Shown here: positions 1 through 11,145 of the stretch, in pieces
Layout: each line of letters begins with the position of its first letter
Numbering within the stretch: position 1 is the first letter of the stretch
Assembly: GCF_024679095.1 (NCBI RefSeq)
Contig: NW_026111272.1
Location: forward strand, 477,133 to 541,132
Source of the DNA: Eriocheir sinensis
Lineage: Eukaryota > Arthropoda > Malacostraca > Decapoda > Varunidae
Direction: 5' to 3'
Length of the DNA stretch: 64,000 bases
Translations under genes and position numbers: made by a program
Notes under the pieces: generated by a model
Databases searched by the model: none
Seen by the model: the letters and a program-made list of their open reading frames with translations, nothing else
What the model was told of the DNA's origin: nothing

Positions 1-536
<536 letters not shown>

Positions 537-1970
537 TCACCCTGCCTAGTCAAACTCTTTCGCCTCTGCCTGTCAACATCTACCTTTCCTTCCTGCTGGA
601 AGTATGCCTTCATACAGCCTGTGCCTAAGAAGGGTGACCGTTCCAATCCCTCAAACTACCGTCCTATAGCTTTACTTTCTTGTCTATCTAAAGCTTTTGA
701 ATCAATCTTTAACCGGAAGATTCAAAAGCACCTTTCCACTTCTGACCTTCAATCTGATCGCCAGTATGGGTTCCGCAAGGGGCGTTCTACTGGTAATCTC
801 CTAGCCTTCTTAACTGACTCTTGGTCATACTCTCTTAGCCGTTTCGGTGAAACCTTTGCTATTACGCTGGACATATCAAAAGCTTTTGATAGGGTCTGGC
901 ACAAATCTTTGCTTTCCAAACTACCCTCCTACGATTTCTATACTTCTCTCTGTACCTTTACCTCCAGTTTCCTTTCTGACCGTTATATTTCTGCTGTGGT
1001 AAACGGTCACTGTTTTTCCCCTAAACCTATTAACAGTGGTGTCCCACAGGGTTCTGTCCTATCTCCCACTCTCTTTCTGTTGTTCATTGATGATCTTATT
1101 TCCAAAATGAACTGTCCTATCCATTCCTACACCAATGATTCCACTTTGCATTACTCAACTTATTTTAATAGAAGACCCACCCTACAGGAACTTAATGACT
1201 CAAGGCTGGAGGCTGCAGAACGCTTAGCCTCAGACCTTACTATTATTTCCGATTGGGGCAAGAGGAACCTGGTGTCCTTCAACGCCTCAAAAACACAGTT
1301 TCTCCACCTATCCACTCGACACAATCTTCCAAACAACTATCCCCTATTCTTTGACAACACCCAGCTATCACCTTCCTGAACACTAAACATCCTCGGTCTA
1401 TCCTAAACTCAAAATCTCAACTGGAAACTTCATATCTCATCTCTTACTAAATCAGCTTCCTCGAGGTTGGGCGTTCTGTACCGTCTCCGCCAGTTCTTCT
1501 CCCCCACACAGTTGCTGTCCATTTACAGGGGCCTTGTCCGCCCTCGTATGGAGTATGTACCTCATGTGTGGGGGTGGTCCACTCACGCAGCTCTCCTTGA
1601 CAGAGTGGAATCAAAGGCTCTTCGTCTCATGAGCTCTCCTCCTCTTACTGATAGTCTTCTACCTCTCAAATTCCGCTGCCATGTTGCCTCTCTTTCTATC
1701 TTCTATCGATATTTTCATGCTGACTGCTCTTCTGAACTTGCTAACTGCATGCCTCCCCCCCTCCCGCGGCCCCGCTGCACAAGACTTGCTACTCATGCTC
1801 ATCCCTATACTGTCCAAACCCCTTATGCAAGAGTTAACCAGCATCTTCACTCTTTCATCCCTCACGCTGGTAAAATCTGGAACAATCTTCCTTCCTCTGT
1901 ATTTCCTCCTGCCTATGACTTGAACTATTTCAAGAGGAGGGTATCAGGACACCTCTCCTCCCGAGATTGA
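537..1970 (+). pseudogene. Reverse transcriptase of family A LINE, inactivated
   Basis: A single reading frame (codon starts divisible by three) reads fingers-palm motifs such as QPVPKKGDRSNPSNYRPIAL, DISKAFDRVWH and SGVPQGSVLSP, then the thumb and C-terminal segment ending at TGA 1968-1970. Two in-frame stops break it: TGA at 1377-1379, where sister copies have TCA, and TAA at 1404-1406, where they have TTA. The catalytic box, YADD in the copy at 18-21 kb, reads YTND here, so one catalytic aspartate is lost independently of the stops. The N-terminal endonuclease is absent. The protein would have copied element RNA into DNA by target-primed reverse transcription; this copy cannot. Confidence 0.88.
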
Positions 1971-2079
1971 CCTCTGATTTCGAACACTCCTTTAGCCTCT
2001 GTTCTGGAGCAGTAAGTAGCGGGCCTTTATTTTTTTTTCATTACGCCCTTGCACTGTCTCCATAGCTGTAAAAAAAAAT
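537..2079 (+). mobile_element. Jockey-like non-LTR retrotransposon (family A), 5'-truncated copy
   Basis: The copy begins at the edge of the (TA)n tract, runs through reverse transcriptase to the C-terminal domain, and ends with the family's 3' UTR (an AGCGGGC-type motif, a T-rich stretch, GCCCTTG..CTGTCTCC) and a short poly(A) near 2070-2079. The same family recurs at 17.9-22.2, 28.6, 28.9-33.2 and 52.8 kb, so the boundaries come from comparison inside the window. The endonuclease half is missing here. Confidence 0.88.
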
Positions 2080-3040
2080 ACAGATCAATTGGCCATTTAT
2101 TGAAGCAATTATATAGTCTAAGTTCCCCATTCAATACCCCGGGATCATGGTTCATCTAATTGATAAACCAATTTTTTTATCTTCACCAGACCCAATACAT
2201 TATGTATATTCATGCCACATTTAAATATATTTCTATGTAACATATGAACTTAAAAATGGGCTCTTAACTGATCCATGAAGGGCACTGCTTTTTGTGCAAA
2301 ATCTGACACATTTTTTACCATTTACCTGAACTCTGCAGCCTGTCGCTGAGCCACACCTTGATAGATCAGTAAATTTTGCCATCACTATCATGGACTCATT
2401 TTTCATTTTTTGTCTCTTCACACAGTTCCACACACCTGTGGGGAATAATGTAAGATAATTAAAGCATAAATCAACACTTAATACTGTTATGCTGAGAACC
2501 ATGAACCTGGGCATCACTGATGGCATAACTTGTGATTATATTGTTACATACTTAGGCTGTGATGACTACGGTTTATACATGAAATGCACATCAAGTGTGA
2601 ATGTGTGGTTATTATTCTAGTTTGAACTGAATGATGTAGCAATGCAAATTTTCTGTAAAACTTATTTGAGGTATAGCCAAAATACCTCTTTGAATAATGA
2701 AAACAAAGAAATTATTGGTACAAACTGGAATTTTTCTGATCACAAAAACATATGCTGTTGACAGTTTGGTAAGTTTGAATGCAATGCAACTTTATGTGAG
2801 CAGTAATGATCAACATTACATGAAATAAATAACAAAAATATAGAGGAAAAAGGTCACTCCTCCCTCTACAAAATCCTGCTTGCACCCAACTGAGTCATCA
2901 CCCACCACAAAGCAGCCACTTCATAAACTAAGCTGACTTGACTAGTGAAAAGGTAACCCAAAATTTCTGCATTTTAGTATTGCCTTTAACAGTCTCTAAT
3001 CAGAATACTATTTTGTAAATTTATAGGTTTTTTGCACCTA
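2080..3040. other. AT-rich non-coding DNA
   Basis: No exon with consensus splice sites, no transposon end and no tandem repeat was found. Short open frames here (for example minus 2233-2526) have no recognisable domain and look random. Confidence 0.45.
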
Positions 3041-3045
3041 CTGTG

Positions 3046-3468
3046 TAGTGATCAGCTGCCTGGTTTGGAAAGCCCTCCAAACCCGCCTAGCAAGTGTAGT
3101 ACTGCACCTCTTTGGCAGACTTAGTAGAAGGGTTGTTTCCCATCTGGCCTATTGCAGGTTTGATGCCTGGCCCCAGAACCATTCGTTTCAGGGCCGTAAT
3201 TATGGTAAATTCTGGGGGGGAACTAGAGGGCATCATAGGTTCATGAGTGTAGGGGGGTAGGGGGGTGAACAAAGCGAGCATGCACAGCTGGGTTAATTTT
3301 TTGGAAAATTAAGCATTTCTAGGAAAACATTGGGGGGCTATAGCCCCCCTAGCCCCACCAGAAAATATGGCCCTGTGTTTCCCCCTTTCTGGATTTGTAT
3401 CAATTTCTTGTGTGTTTCGTGACATGCGAGGTCGTGTGGATGTACAGGAAAGTGGAATTCTGGCCAAT
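3046..3468 (+). repeat. Dispersed tRNA-like (SINE-type) repeat, copy 1, split by a MITE
   Basis: The sequence from GTAGTGATC to GGAATTCTGGCC aligns with a second copy at about 3629-3870 in the same orientation, except that copy 1 carries a 187-bp insertion at 3189-3375. Copy 2 keeps a good RNA polymerase III B-box-like GGTTCAAGCCC; copy 1 has a decayed version (AGGTTTGATGCC). The SINE origin is an inference. Confidence 0.55.
3189..3375. mobile_element. Small MITE with CAGGGCC ends inserted in the repeat
   Basis: The insertion starts CAGGGCCGTAATTATGG and ends with the complement of CAGGGCCATATTTTCTGG; G-runs near the left end face C-runs near the right. Comparison with the empty repeat copy at 3.7 kb shows the insertion lies in a GTTTCCCC context, with only a weak GTTT duplication. 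The ends resemble those of hAT-type non-autonomous elements, but the missing clear 8-bp duplication leaves the superfamily open. Confidence 0.6.
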
Positions 3469-3628
3469 ACAAGTGGTGGGTAAAGCAGTGAAAGCCTCTC
3501 CTGTGTTATGTTGTGCCTCCCCTGTGTTGGGAACAGGATGATGGATGCCCACTCTCTCCAAAGGGTTCATGGCAAACATAAGTTTTAGCAGGCAACACAC
3601 CAATTGGTCTAATGGAAAAGGAGCCGTG

Positions 3629-3870
3629 TAGTGACCCGCCTGATGTGGAAAGCCTCCCAAACCCACTTAGCCAGCAGGGTAGATACCTCTTTGACCAATT
3701 TAGTGAAAGAGTGCTTCCCCGTCTATACCTGGTTGTGGGTTCAAGCCCTGGTGCTGGAAAATTTGTTTCTCCCTCTTCAGGTCTGGATAAATTTATCGTG
3801 CAGCTTGTGACACGCAGAGGTTGTGTGGATGTACAGGAAATTGGAATTCTGAGCAGTAAAATATCACGAA
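3629..3870 (+). repeat. Dispersed tRNA-like repeat, copy 2 (uninterrupted)
   Basis: This second copy of the 3.05 kb repeat carries a B-box-like GGTTCAAGCCC near 3739 and an A-box-like TTTAGTGAAAGAGTG about 40 bp before it, the spacing of a tRNA-type internal promoter. No poly(A) or clear target duplication is visible. Confidence 0.5.
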
Positions 3871-3902
3871 TGTCTCATTATTCAACTTACTTATGTTTGT
3901 TT

Positions 3903-4425
3903 TGAAGGACTGTGGCCAGGTGTGAAAATCAAGGATGTTTTGAAGGACAGTGGCCAGGTGTGAAAATCAAGGATGTTTTGAAGGACTGTGGCCAGGTGTG
4001 AAAATCAGGGATGTTTTGAAGGACAGTGGCCAGGTGTGAAAATCAAGGATGTTTTGAAGGACAGTGGCCAGGTGTGAAAATCAGGGATGTTTTGAAGGAC
4101 AGTGGCCAGGTGTGAAAATCAAGGATGTTTTGAAGGACAGTGGACAGGTGTGAAAATCTAGGATGTTTGGAGGGACTGTGGCATGGTGTGAATATCACGG
4201 ATGTTTTGCAGGAGTCTGGTCAGGTGTGAAAATCAAGGATGTTTTGAAGGACAGTGGCCAGGTGTGAAAATCAAGGATGTTTTGAAGGACAGTGGCCAGG
4301 TGTGAAAATCAAGGATGTTTTGAAGGACAGTGGCCAGGTGTGAAAATCAAGGATGTTTTGAAGGACAGTGGTCAGGTGTGAAAATTAAGGATGTCTTGAA
4401 GGACAGTGGTCAGGTGTAAAGGTCG
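3903..4425. repeat. 38-bp minisatellite, about 14 units
   Basis: Direct head-to-tail units contain GAAGGACAGTGGCCAGGTGT followed by GAAAATCAAGGATGTTTT. Most units are nearly identical; those near 4150-4210 are diverged, which suggests two homogenised blocks around an older core. Confidence 0.95.
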
Positions 4426-4744
4426 AGGATTGCTAATTTTGGGAGCTATATACTCAGCCTATTATGATCATCCACCAGATTAGGATATGTGTTTTAGGAA
4501 TATAGACCCATATATTTTATATAAGGTTAGTTTTACTCACATCAGCAAGTGGCCTCATGTGTTCAACAAATCAAACAACAGGGGCATAGGCTGAGGGGTG
4601 CGTCACCTCGCCCACCCTACGACACAAGGGTTTCTCCAGGCAAGTGTCCATGCAGGCCTCATTACCATCCTAAGTAGGCTACCTATCTTATGGCAGGATT
4701 TATCAACTTCCTCGAGCCATGAATTTTGTGAGTGTCCCCATAAA

Positions 4745-4915
4745 GTGGGGTAAGCCGATGGAACAGCTAACTTTACTTGGCTGGGAATGGGCTGCATCAT
4801 GCTGAGGAAACTGATGGAACAGCTAACTTGGCTTGGATGGGAAGGGGCTGTATCATGCTGAGGTAACTGATGGAACAGCTAACTTGGATGGGGGAGGGAG
4901 TCGTGTTAAGGAAAG
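4745..4915. repeat. Short tandem repeat of about 57 bp, three units
   Basis: The phrase GATGGAACAGCTAACTT followed by a TTGGATGGGAAGGGGCTG-type segment and CATGCTGAGG occurs three times in direct orientation, the last one degenerate. Confidence 0.8.
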
Positions 4916-5012
4916 TAAGTCGATAAAACAGCTATAGCTTGTCTGCGGTGAGAGTCATATTACACTCATTAAGTCAACTGAGTTTGTTTGAACTTATAAA
5001 GTTGTTACTCAC

Positions 5013-5123
5013 CAGCTGCAGTTGCCAAAGAACAAGGGCACCACTGGCCATCCTGCATACCCTGTGACAGGCACTGAACAGACAGAGAGGCAATGAACAC
5101 TTGGTCCCGGGGTGCCATCGAAC
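5013..5123 (-). other. Candidate internal exon, 111 nt, unassigned
   Basis: On the minus strand the segment is preceded by TTTTCCCGGCAG (acceptor) and followed by GTGAGTAAC (strong donor). Its 111 nt equal exactly 37 codons and all frames are nearly open, so it is compatible with a symmetric exon. No domain is recognised and no partner exon could be joined. It could also be a chance pair of splice-like sequences. Confidence 0.25.
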
Positions 5124-5129
5124 CTGCCG

Positions 5130-6448
5130 GGAAAATGTAGAGTGAAACACACTACATCTATACATTGATTTCTAATTTTCTATATATTTCAAGGTCGAGG
5201 AGGCAGCCCAGGAATAATATAATCAAAGGACCAGTAACTGTGCCTCACCTCACCACGCGCTCCCCAACCTGCCACTACTGTACCACTATTACCCGGACAA
5301 AGTATAAGTAGGAACAAACTTTGATACGTATAGTTTCCACACTCGCTTATCTGATGTGCTATATAATTTTCAAGACTGAACACAAGTACCGAACACCTCT
5401 CATGGCACGCCCTTCCAGTCCGTATAGCCACATGTTGCAGCTTTCCTGGATATCAACTTGCAGGCTGCCAGCAGTTTTTTTGCCCATCTGACCTTTTTCA
5501 CTGTAAATTCTTGTCATGCTGCTAAATGGATGGGCCAATCAGGTGAGCCTGCTGTACTATAAAATCCCACGCTTGAAGTTCATATTAGCAGTTAAAGTCC
5601 TTGTAGTACCTATATGTTTTTTTTCATTTTAGTAGCTTTTAGTACGCCAGGACAGCCGCAATGATGGCCCAAAGACAAGTATATCAAGGCTCATGACGTT
5701 CAGAAGGCAGCGTCCCTTCTTGCAGGCAAGGTTCAGACGATGAAGGGATATGTAGGTGAAAGACTTCCCCAACTGTTGCTGATAATGTTTTACAGCGATA
5801 AATATTGTTAAATCCATCCATCACAGCAGCAACACTTAAAGAGAAGCAGACGTGTGAAGTCTCTCGATACCCTCTGAGCGCTGCCGCCTCTCAAGGTCGT
5901 CAGCAGCCCGCCTTGACACCCCTATATCACAGGCTGCGTGGGTTACTGAGTGCCTATACTGAGACAGTGGCTGATCTTAAGGCTAATAATAATCTTCTGT
6001 CACCTTACGGCACATTCCAACGGCTGGTGATCAAATTATGGTAAAGTATAAGGGCGTAATGGTGGATTGGCGACACCGATTGATGTAGACACAAACTGTC
6101 TCTTATTTACCTTCCCAGAGCTCGGTGGCTGCTGGCTCCCTGATAGCTGTTAGAGGAACTTGAACAGCACCTCAGCCTCTGGGTACTGGCGTAGAAGAGT
6201 CATGTACCAGGTAAATTTACCAGCTGTATCTAAAGGCGAATCCCGATGGAAGTGCAGCCGGCGGCGGGCAGGGGCACTGGTATTGGAAACAGGTCACTCT
6301 GGCCCCTAGTAACTCCGGCCCTGGTCACTCCGGCCCTGGTCATTCCGGCCTCCCACCCTGGCAACGCCGAACCCCCTACCAGTTTGAAATGAAATGTGTG
6401 TTGGTAAAAATATTTGACAAGGTAAAAGAAAACGTTACATAGGTGATG

Positions 6449-6450
<2 letters not shown>
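5130..6450. other. Low-copy region without a supported gene
   Basis: One plus-strand open frame (5805-6044, 79 codons) is free of simple repeats and has ordinary amino-acid composition, but carries no known domain or splice framing. Near 6293-6360 a phrase of the type CTCCGGCCCTGGTCA repeats about three times. Nothing else is recognised. Confidence 0.35.

Positions 6451-6454
<4 letters not shown>

Positions 6455-6528
<74 letters not shown>
6455..6528. repeat. (TA)n microsatellite, left flank of Tc1/mariner
   Basis: A pure TA run ends at the first base of the transposon; the same kind of run resumes at 7923 directly after its other end. Confidence 0.95.
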
Positions 6529-6529
<1 letters not shown>

Positions 6530-7920
6530 CTAACGCAGAAGAAATCGACGCACCCAACAAATCCCGACGCTCGACGACGCCACAGCTTTATTTCAGCATG
6601 TCAATCCTATGGGACATTTATTTGGCAAATAATACCCACCTGGCAACTCTACGCTCCCTTGCAAGTGTCATATTCAAACCGTGGTGATTAGTAACCACCC
6701 CCGCTAGTGGGAGGTAAGAGGTGACGTACGCGCTCCCCTCCTCCGCTCCTGTTACAACTTGCATATCTTTTCACCCCTGACATCTCCCAATACGCTCAGA
6801 ATGGGACCTACCAAGCTGAACAAGGACGAGAAGATCAAGGTTATGACTTTGGTTGGCGAAGGATTGAGTAACCGAGAAATTGGAAGAAGATTAAGAAGAT
6901 CAGAAGCTGCTGTCCGTCGCATCAAGAAAGCTGCTGCCGTGCTTGGGACAGACGAGGCACCAGAGGAAGAAAGGGACAGGGAGGAAGAGGAAGACCGATC
7001 CAAGGACTGACAAGATGCTGGAGCGTGAAGTGAAAAGGACCCTTTCATCACTGCCAAGGAACTGAAGGAAGCACACCCTGATGTGTTGGGAGAGGTGTCA
7101 GTGCGAACGATACAGGATGAGCTACAGAAACTCCTCGTTGCCGTGTCGTCGCGCTGCTCTCAAACCTCTCCTTACTGAGAAAATGAAGAAACAGAGACTT
7201 GATTTCTGTAAAAGGTACCAACACTGGACATCAGAAGACTGGCGCAAGGTGGTGTTTAGTGACGAGTGCCTTCAAAACCATCTCTCATAGACGAAAATTG
7301 GTTCGTCGTCCGCTTGGTGCCGATCGGTTTGACAGTCGGTACACGGTCAAGACCGTAAAGTTCCCTGCAGGTGTGATGGTGTGGGCGTGTTTCAGTGGTG
7401 AGAAGGGAAGTGGTGGCTTGTACTTCTTAGAGAAAATGTGAACATGAATGCTGCACTCTATGTGAACGTTCTTGAAAGTTACATGCTGCCATTTTACCAC
7501 ACACGAGAACGCTCACTTCCTACAGGACGGTGCCTTGCCACAGAGCAAAAGCAGTGAAAAAGTGGCTAACTGACAACCAAGTGCAGCTGATTTCGTGGCC
7601 AGGACACAGCCCAGATCTAAATCCTATTGAAAATGTGTGGAATGAAATGAAAGAAAACTTGGTAAGCTTCCATTGTCAAGTGTTGACTCCTAGTGGAAAA
7701 TATACGCACGCTCTGGGCTGATGTTGATCCTGAATACTTTTAAAGATGATATGACAGTATGCCTAAACGTGTAAATGCTGTTCTGAAAGCAAAGGAAACA
7801 TGACAAAATACTAGTAGTTGCTCATAACAAGAAGAAATGTGTTTTATTCACCCTTAAAAGTAAAATTACTAACAAAACGTCTCTGAAGACAGATTTCGGA
7901 TGGTGCGTCGATTTCTTCTC

Positions 7921-7922
<2 letters not shown>
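6529..7922 (+). mobile_element. Tc1/mariner-type DNA transposon, defective
   Basis: Both ends carry the inverted sequence AGAAGAAATCGACGCACC (6537-6554 and, complemented, 7902-7919). TA repeats lie on both sides, as expected for a family that duplicates TA on insertion. The 1.39-kb length fits a Tc1-like element. The outermost 8 bp on the left and 3 bp on the right differ, so the exact tips have decayed or were altered by slippage of the flanking TA tract. Confidence 0.87.
6801..7814 (+). pseudogene. Tc1-like transposase, frameshifted remnant
   Basis: The ATG at 6801 opens a helix-turn-helix segment (EGLSNREIGRRLRRSEAAVR) that binds the inverted repeats in this family. Later pieces in other frames supply the catalytic core: RKVVFSDE near 7250-7270 with the first aspartate, a degraded LQDG block near 7520 with the second, and ISWPGHSPDLNPIENVWNEM near 7590-7650 with the glutamate. 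The spacing between the last two is about 34 residues, so DD34E is likely. The frame shifts at about 7010, after 7260 and near 7430-7540, and the last codons end at TAG 7812-7814. No functional transposase can be made from this copy. Confidence 0.85.

Positions 7923-7993
<71 letters not shown>
7923..7993. repeat. (TA)n microsatellite, right flank of Tc1/mariner
   Basis: This pure TA run mirrors the tract at 6455-6528. The transposon therefore sits inside what was one TA microsatellite. Confidence 0.95.
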
Positions 7994-7999
<6 letters not shown>

Positions 8000-8094
8000 T
8001 CGTCCCCCGAAGGAGTGTTACATCCCTCTCAAGAGACACAACCACAACAAACTAGGGAAACATAGAAGACGTGTCTCTAGCATTACAATATATA

Positions 8095-8290
8095 CACTAA
8101 AATTGTGAAGGGAAATATGTTGTATATAGAATTAAAATCAACCTTCCGTCATAAGAAAATGTGAAACACGTGATTATATTGCATACACTAAAGATGTCAA
8201 GGGAAAGATGTATAAAAAAATACATAATCAACCTTCCATCATATGTTAAAATAGTCAAGGGCAAGAAATACAATATAAAATCAACCACTA
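8095..8290. repeat. Diverged short tandem repeat of about 65-80 bp
   Basis: The phrase ATCAACCTTCC(G/A)TCATA with a GTCAAGGG(A/C)AAG-type partner recurs two to three times with drift. The rest of 7994-8388 shows nothing further. Confidence 0.5.
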
Positions 8291-8388
8291 GTCTTTCACT
8301 CTGTTGGTCCAGTTAACTTCGCACATGCCCTGAGCAACTGTTGCGTTGTTATATCATGCTCTTCGTACTTTTTCCACAAAGAAAATAT

Positions 8389-9905
8389 TTAGCCCTGTTG
8401 CGTGCGGTAAGTCTGCCTCTGGTACCTGGCAAGTTTGCAATCCTTTACCAGGCGGACTTGAATGTTGACATGTTCTGCTTCTCTATGGAGAACAGGGATA
8501 AGAACATAAATAGGTATGTGTGCTCCACCTGCCTTTCCATTAAGACGTCTGTGGTAGCTTTCGACATTATTGTTGGTCCTGATGTTTTGCCCATACATTG
8601 ACCAGTCTCGCAGCGACCTGTGTCCACTCAACCAAGTTTATCGAACGTATGACATGAACTGTGAACATGGGCCATCAGGCGCTCTTGACTCAAGGTGACC
8701 GAAGGTCGTGTTAATGTGTTCCTCCGGGAGAAATGGGAGGGCCTTGACCTGTTTGATAAAGTCCTGTGTAGGGTGGTGACTTACGTATGGGACTGCCAGG
8801 CCCAAAGACTGAACTTTTCTCCAAATCGCTTGGTTCCAGCGGAATGCACACCCCTGTATACATGAACCTGGGAAAGTGACTCGGACCGCTTGCCACACAT
8901 GACAAACTTTTGTACTTTTCTTTGTGGGAGGAGGGAGCGAACACATTTAAACACCTTCTTATAGTCCTTCTTTCTCCTACTACTCATCAAGACAAATGTC
9001 AAGGGGACCTGCTTCGCATTTTTGTTGTCCCCTTTCACAAATGCATGAATCCCCAGTAGCTGCATGAAGGGTTGTCGTACAACTTTGAGAGTTGCATCCA
9101 CATACCAAGTTTTGGCATTTTCTAGCAGATTAAGCTGCTGTCTGGTGGCGAGCACTGGATGGCGTGCACCATCCACTTTGATGTCCCCTTGAAGGAAATT
9201 CTTTGGTATAAGATCAGTTTCTAAACTTAAATCCAAGGTCCTGGGCTCGGCGGGTCTTGCTTTCTGGCGTAGACGATTCGCACAGCGAGCCAAGTGGTCG
9301 GGATTTGGAGCAGCACAACTGCTTCCTATAACCTGAGCCATGGCGTCATCTACAATATTGGCAGCAGACTTGAAAATATTATTATTCTCCCTAGCCATGA
9401 CTTTTACTTTGGCGGTGACTTTAGCCTTCACTGCTGCATCATGTTTGCCTGGATGCACGAGGGTACGTGATCCAGCGATTAAAACAGAGCCATTCTGTGA
9501 GATTAAAGCTGGACACGAAAGGGCTTTGCTCTGTACACTACAGCGCCAAGTGCACTTACCAGTTTCTTGGTGTCTTTTTCTTCCGAGACCCTTCTTGTTG
9601 CATGTGTATCATAAATAATTGACCAGAAGGGTTTTCCCGCCTCTGGTTGCACCCTCGATGAGCTCGTAGGTGACGTGAAGCTCCTTGCCTTCGCCAGGAA
9701 CATCATGAAGAGAGGCATCTTCAATCACATCTTCGTTGTGAGGATCTGACAGTCCTGGTCGCGTGTTGATGTCTGGTACAAGTGTGTCATCAGCGTCGTC
9801 ACTATCCATAATGCAACTGCTGTTTTCAAGTTGCGTGCTCTCGGCAACAGGGCAGTCGGATAGAGCATAACCATCAGCTATCAGAAACAAAATAAGAATT
9901 TGCAC
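8389..9905 (-). pseudogene. FLYWCH / MULE-type transposase, lightly damaged
   Basis: One minus frame runs from 9905 to 8781. Near 9600-9480 it contains a FLYWCH-like zinc-finger segment (TWRCSVQSKALSCPALI), then HPGKHDAAV, and near 9120-8950 the MULE core (TWYVDATLKVVRQPFMQLL, then PLTFVLMSSRRKKDY), the catalytic region of Mutator-like transposases. After a frameshift near 8810 it continues to 8389 with SMYGQNIRTNNNVESYHRRL, a C-terminal motif of this group. Lesions are few: TGA at 9609-9611, one frameshift, TAA at 8638-8640. The 5' part is cut off at 9903-9905, exactly where a palindromic element starts. A domesticated FLYWCH gene is possible but the stops argue against it. Confidence 0.75.
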
Positions 9906-10510
9906 GGTACCGGTACTAGCGGCAATGCTCAGTGCCGAGTGATCATGAGTCTTCGCGGCACCAGGTACCGGTACCGGGTGCCGGCTGAATAGATTCTTCG
10001 CGGCACCTGGTACCTGTACCGGGTGCCGGCTGAATCGATTCTTCTCGGCACCCGGTTCCGGTACCTGGTGCCGCGATGAATCTATTCAGCCGGCACCCGG
10101 TACCGGTACCTGGTGCCGCGAAGACTCATGATCACTCGGCACTGAGCATTGCCGCTAGTACCGGTACCGTTTGGATCTTAGTGACGCTCGGCGCCCGCCC
10201 GTCGCCATGTGGTTTGGGCCCTGTAGAGACGCTTTAAGCCTAATTGAATGTTGTGCTCGCTGCTGAGTCACGGCCGCGCTGACCGTCTCCCCAAGTTCCC
10301 CCCATTTTGTCCTGCTTTTCGTTTCCATCACAGCTCCCGTTTCCATTATTTTATCATTTTATTTATTTATTGGAGTTACTGGATAATTCTTCATGTCCGA
10401 TTCTTTTTTTAGGTTGCTAATATATATTGTTATTGTTATTAGACTATGATCGAGTACTTTCATAATATCTATACATGCTATTTTTTTACCGAAAAAATAA
10501 ATATTCACTT

Positions 10511-10575
<65 letters not shown>

Positions 10576-10720
10576 CTTTACAGGAAATTTATTTGGGAAT
10601 TTTATCAGAAGTCATTAAGATAAAAAAAAAAATACTCCTTTAGGTACCGGTACTAATGGTATCTAAGTTTTCGGTACCGGTACTACCGGTATTCAATTTA
10701 ACGATACTTGCCCATCCCTA
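9903..10720 (+). mobile_element. Palindromic GGTACC-rich foldback element, truncated copy (A)
   Basis: The left end is a near-perfect inverted repeat centred near 10036 with arms of about 90 bp (9903-9995 against about 10078-10169), dense in GGTACCGGTACC. The right arm continues through GTTGTGCTCGCTGCTGAG and a (GA)n tract to a terminus complementary to TAGGGATGGGCAAGTATCG. The right half, about 684 bp, matches in length the right half of copy B. The left arm beyond 9903 is missing and abuts the MULE pseudogene. The ends look like hAT-Ac type (TAGGGATGGGCAA), which is an inference. Confidence 0.75.
10517..10570. repeat. (GA)n tract inside foldback element A
   Basis: Pure GA of about 54 bp lies at the position equivalent to the tract at 12031-12089 in copy B, so it was inherited with the element. 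Confidence 0.95.
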
Positions 10721-10732
10721 GCAGACGTACTG

Positions 10733-11094
10733 TAGGGGGTGGGCAGGTACCGGTACCAGTACCGGTACTAACGGTACCAGCTTAACGGTACGGTAATAGT
10801 ACCAGATTGCTCGGTACCGGTACCAGATTGCTCGGATTTATTTATTGGATTTATTGATAATTCTTCATGTCCGATACTTTTTTTTTTTTAGGTTGCTAAT
10901 AAATATTGTTATTGTTATTAGACTATGATCGAGTACATCCATATAACTATACATGCTATTTTTTTATCGAAAAAATAAATATTCACATCATTCAGAGAGA
11001 GAGAGAGAGAGAGAGTGTGTACAAAGAAGAAACATCTAATTGAGGCAGAAATAAATGAGAGGAAAAAGACCACTGTGTGTGTATATGTGTCTGC

Positions 11095-11145
<51 letters not shown>

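Noticed and set aside
3903..4425. Possible CRISPR-like array
   Set aside because: Units are head to tail without unique spacers, and the genome is eukaryotic. It is a minisatellite.
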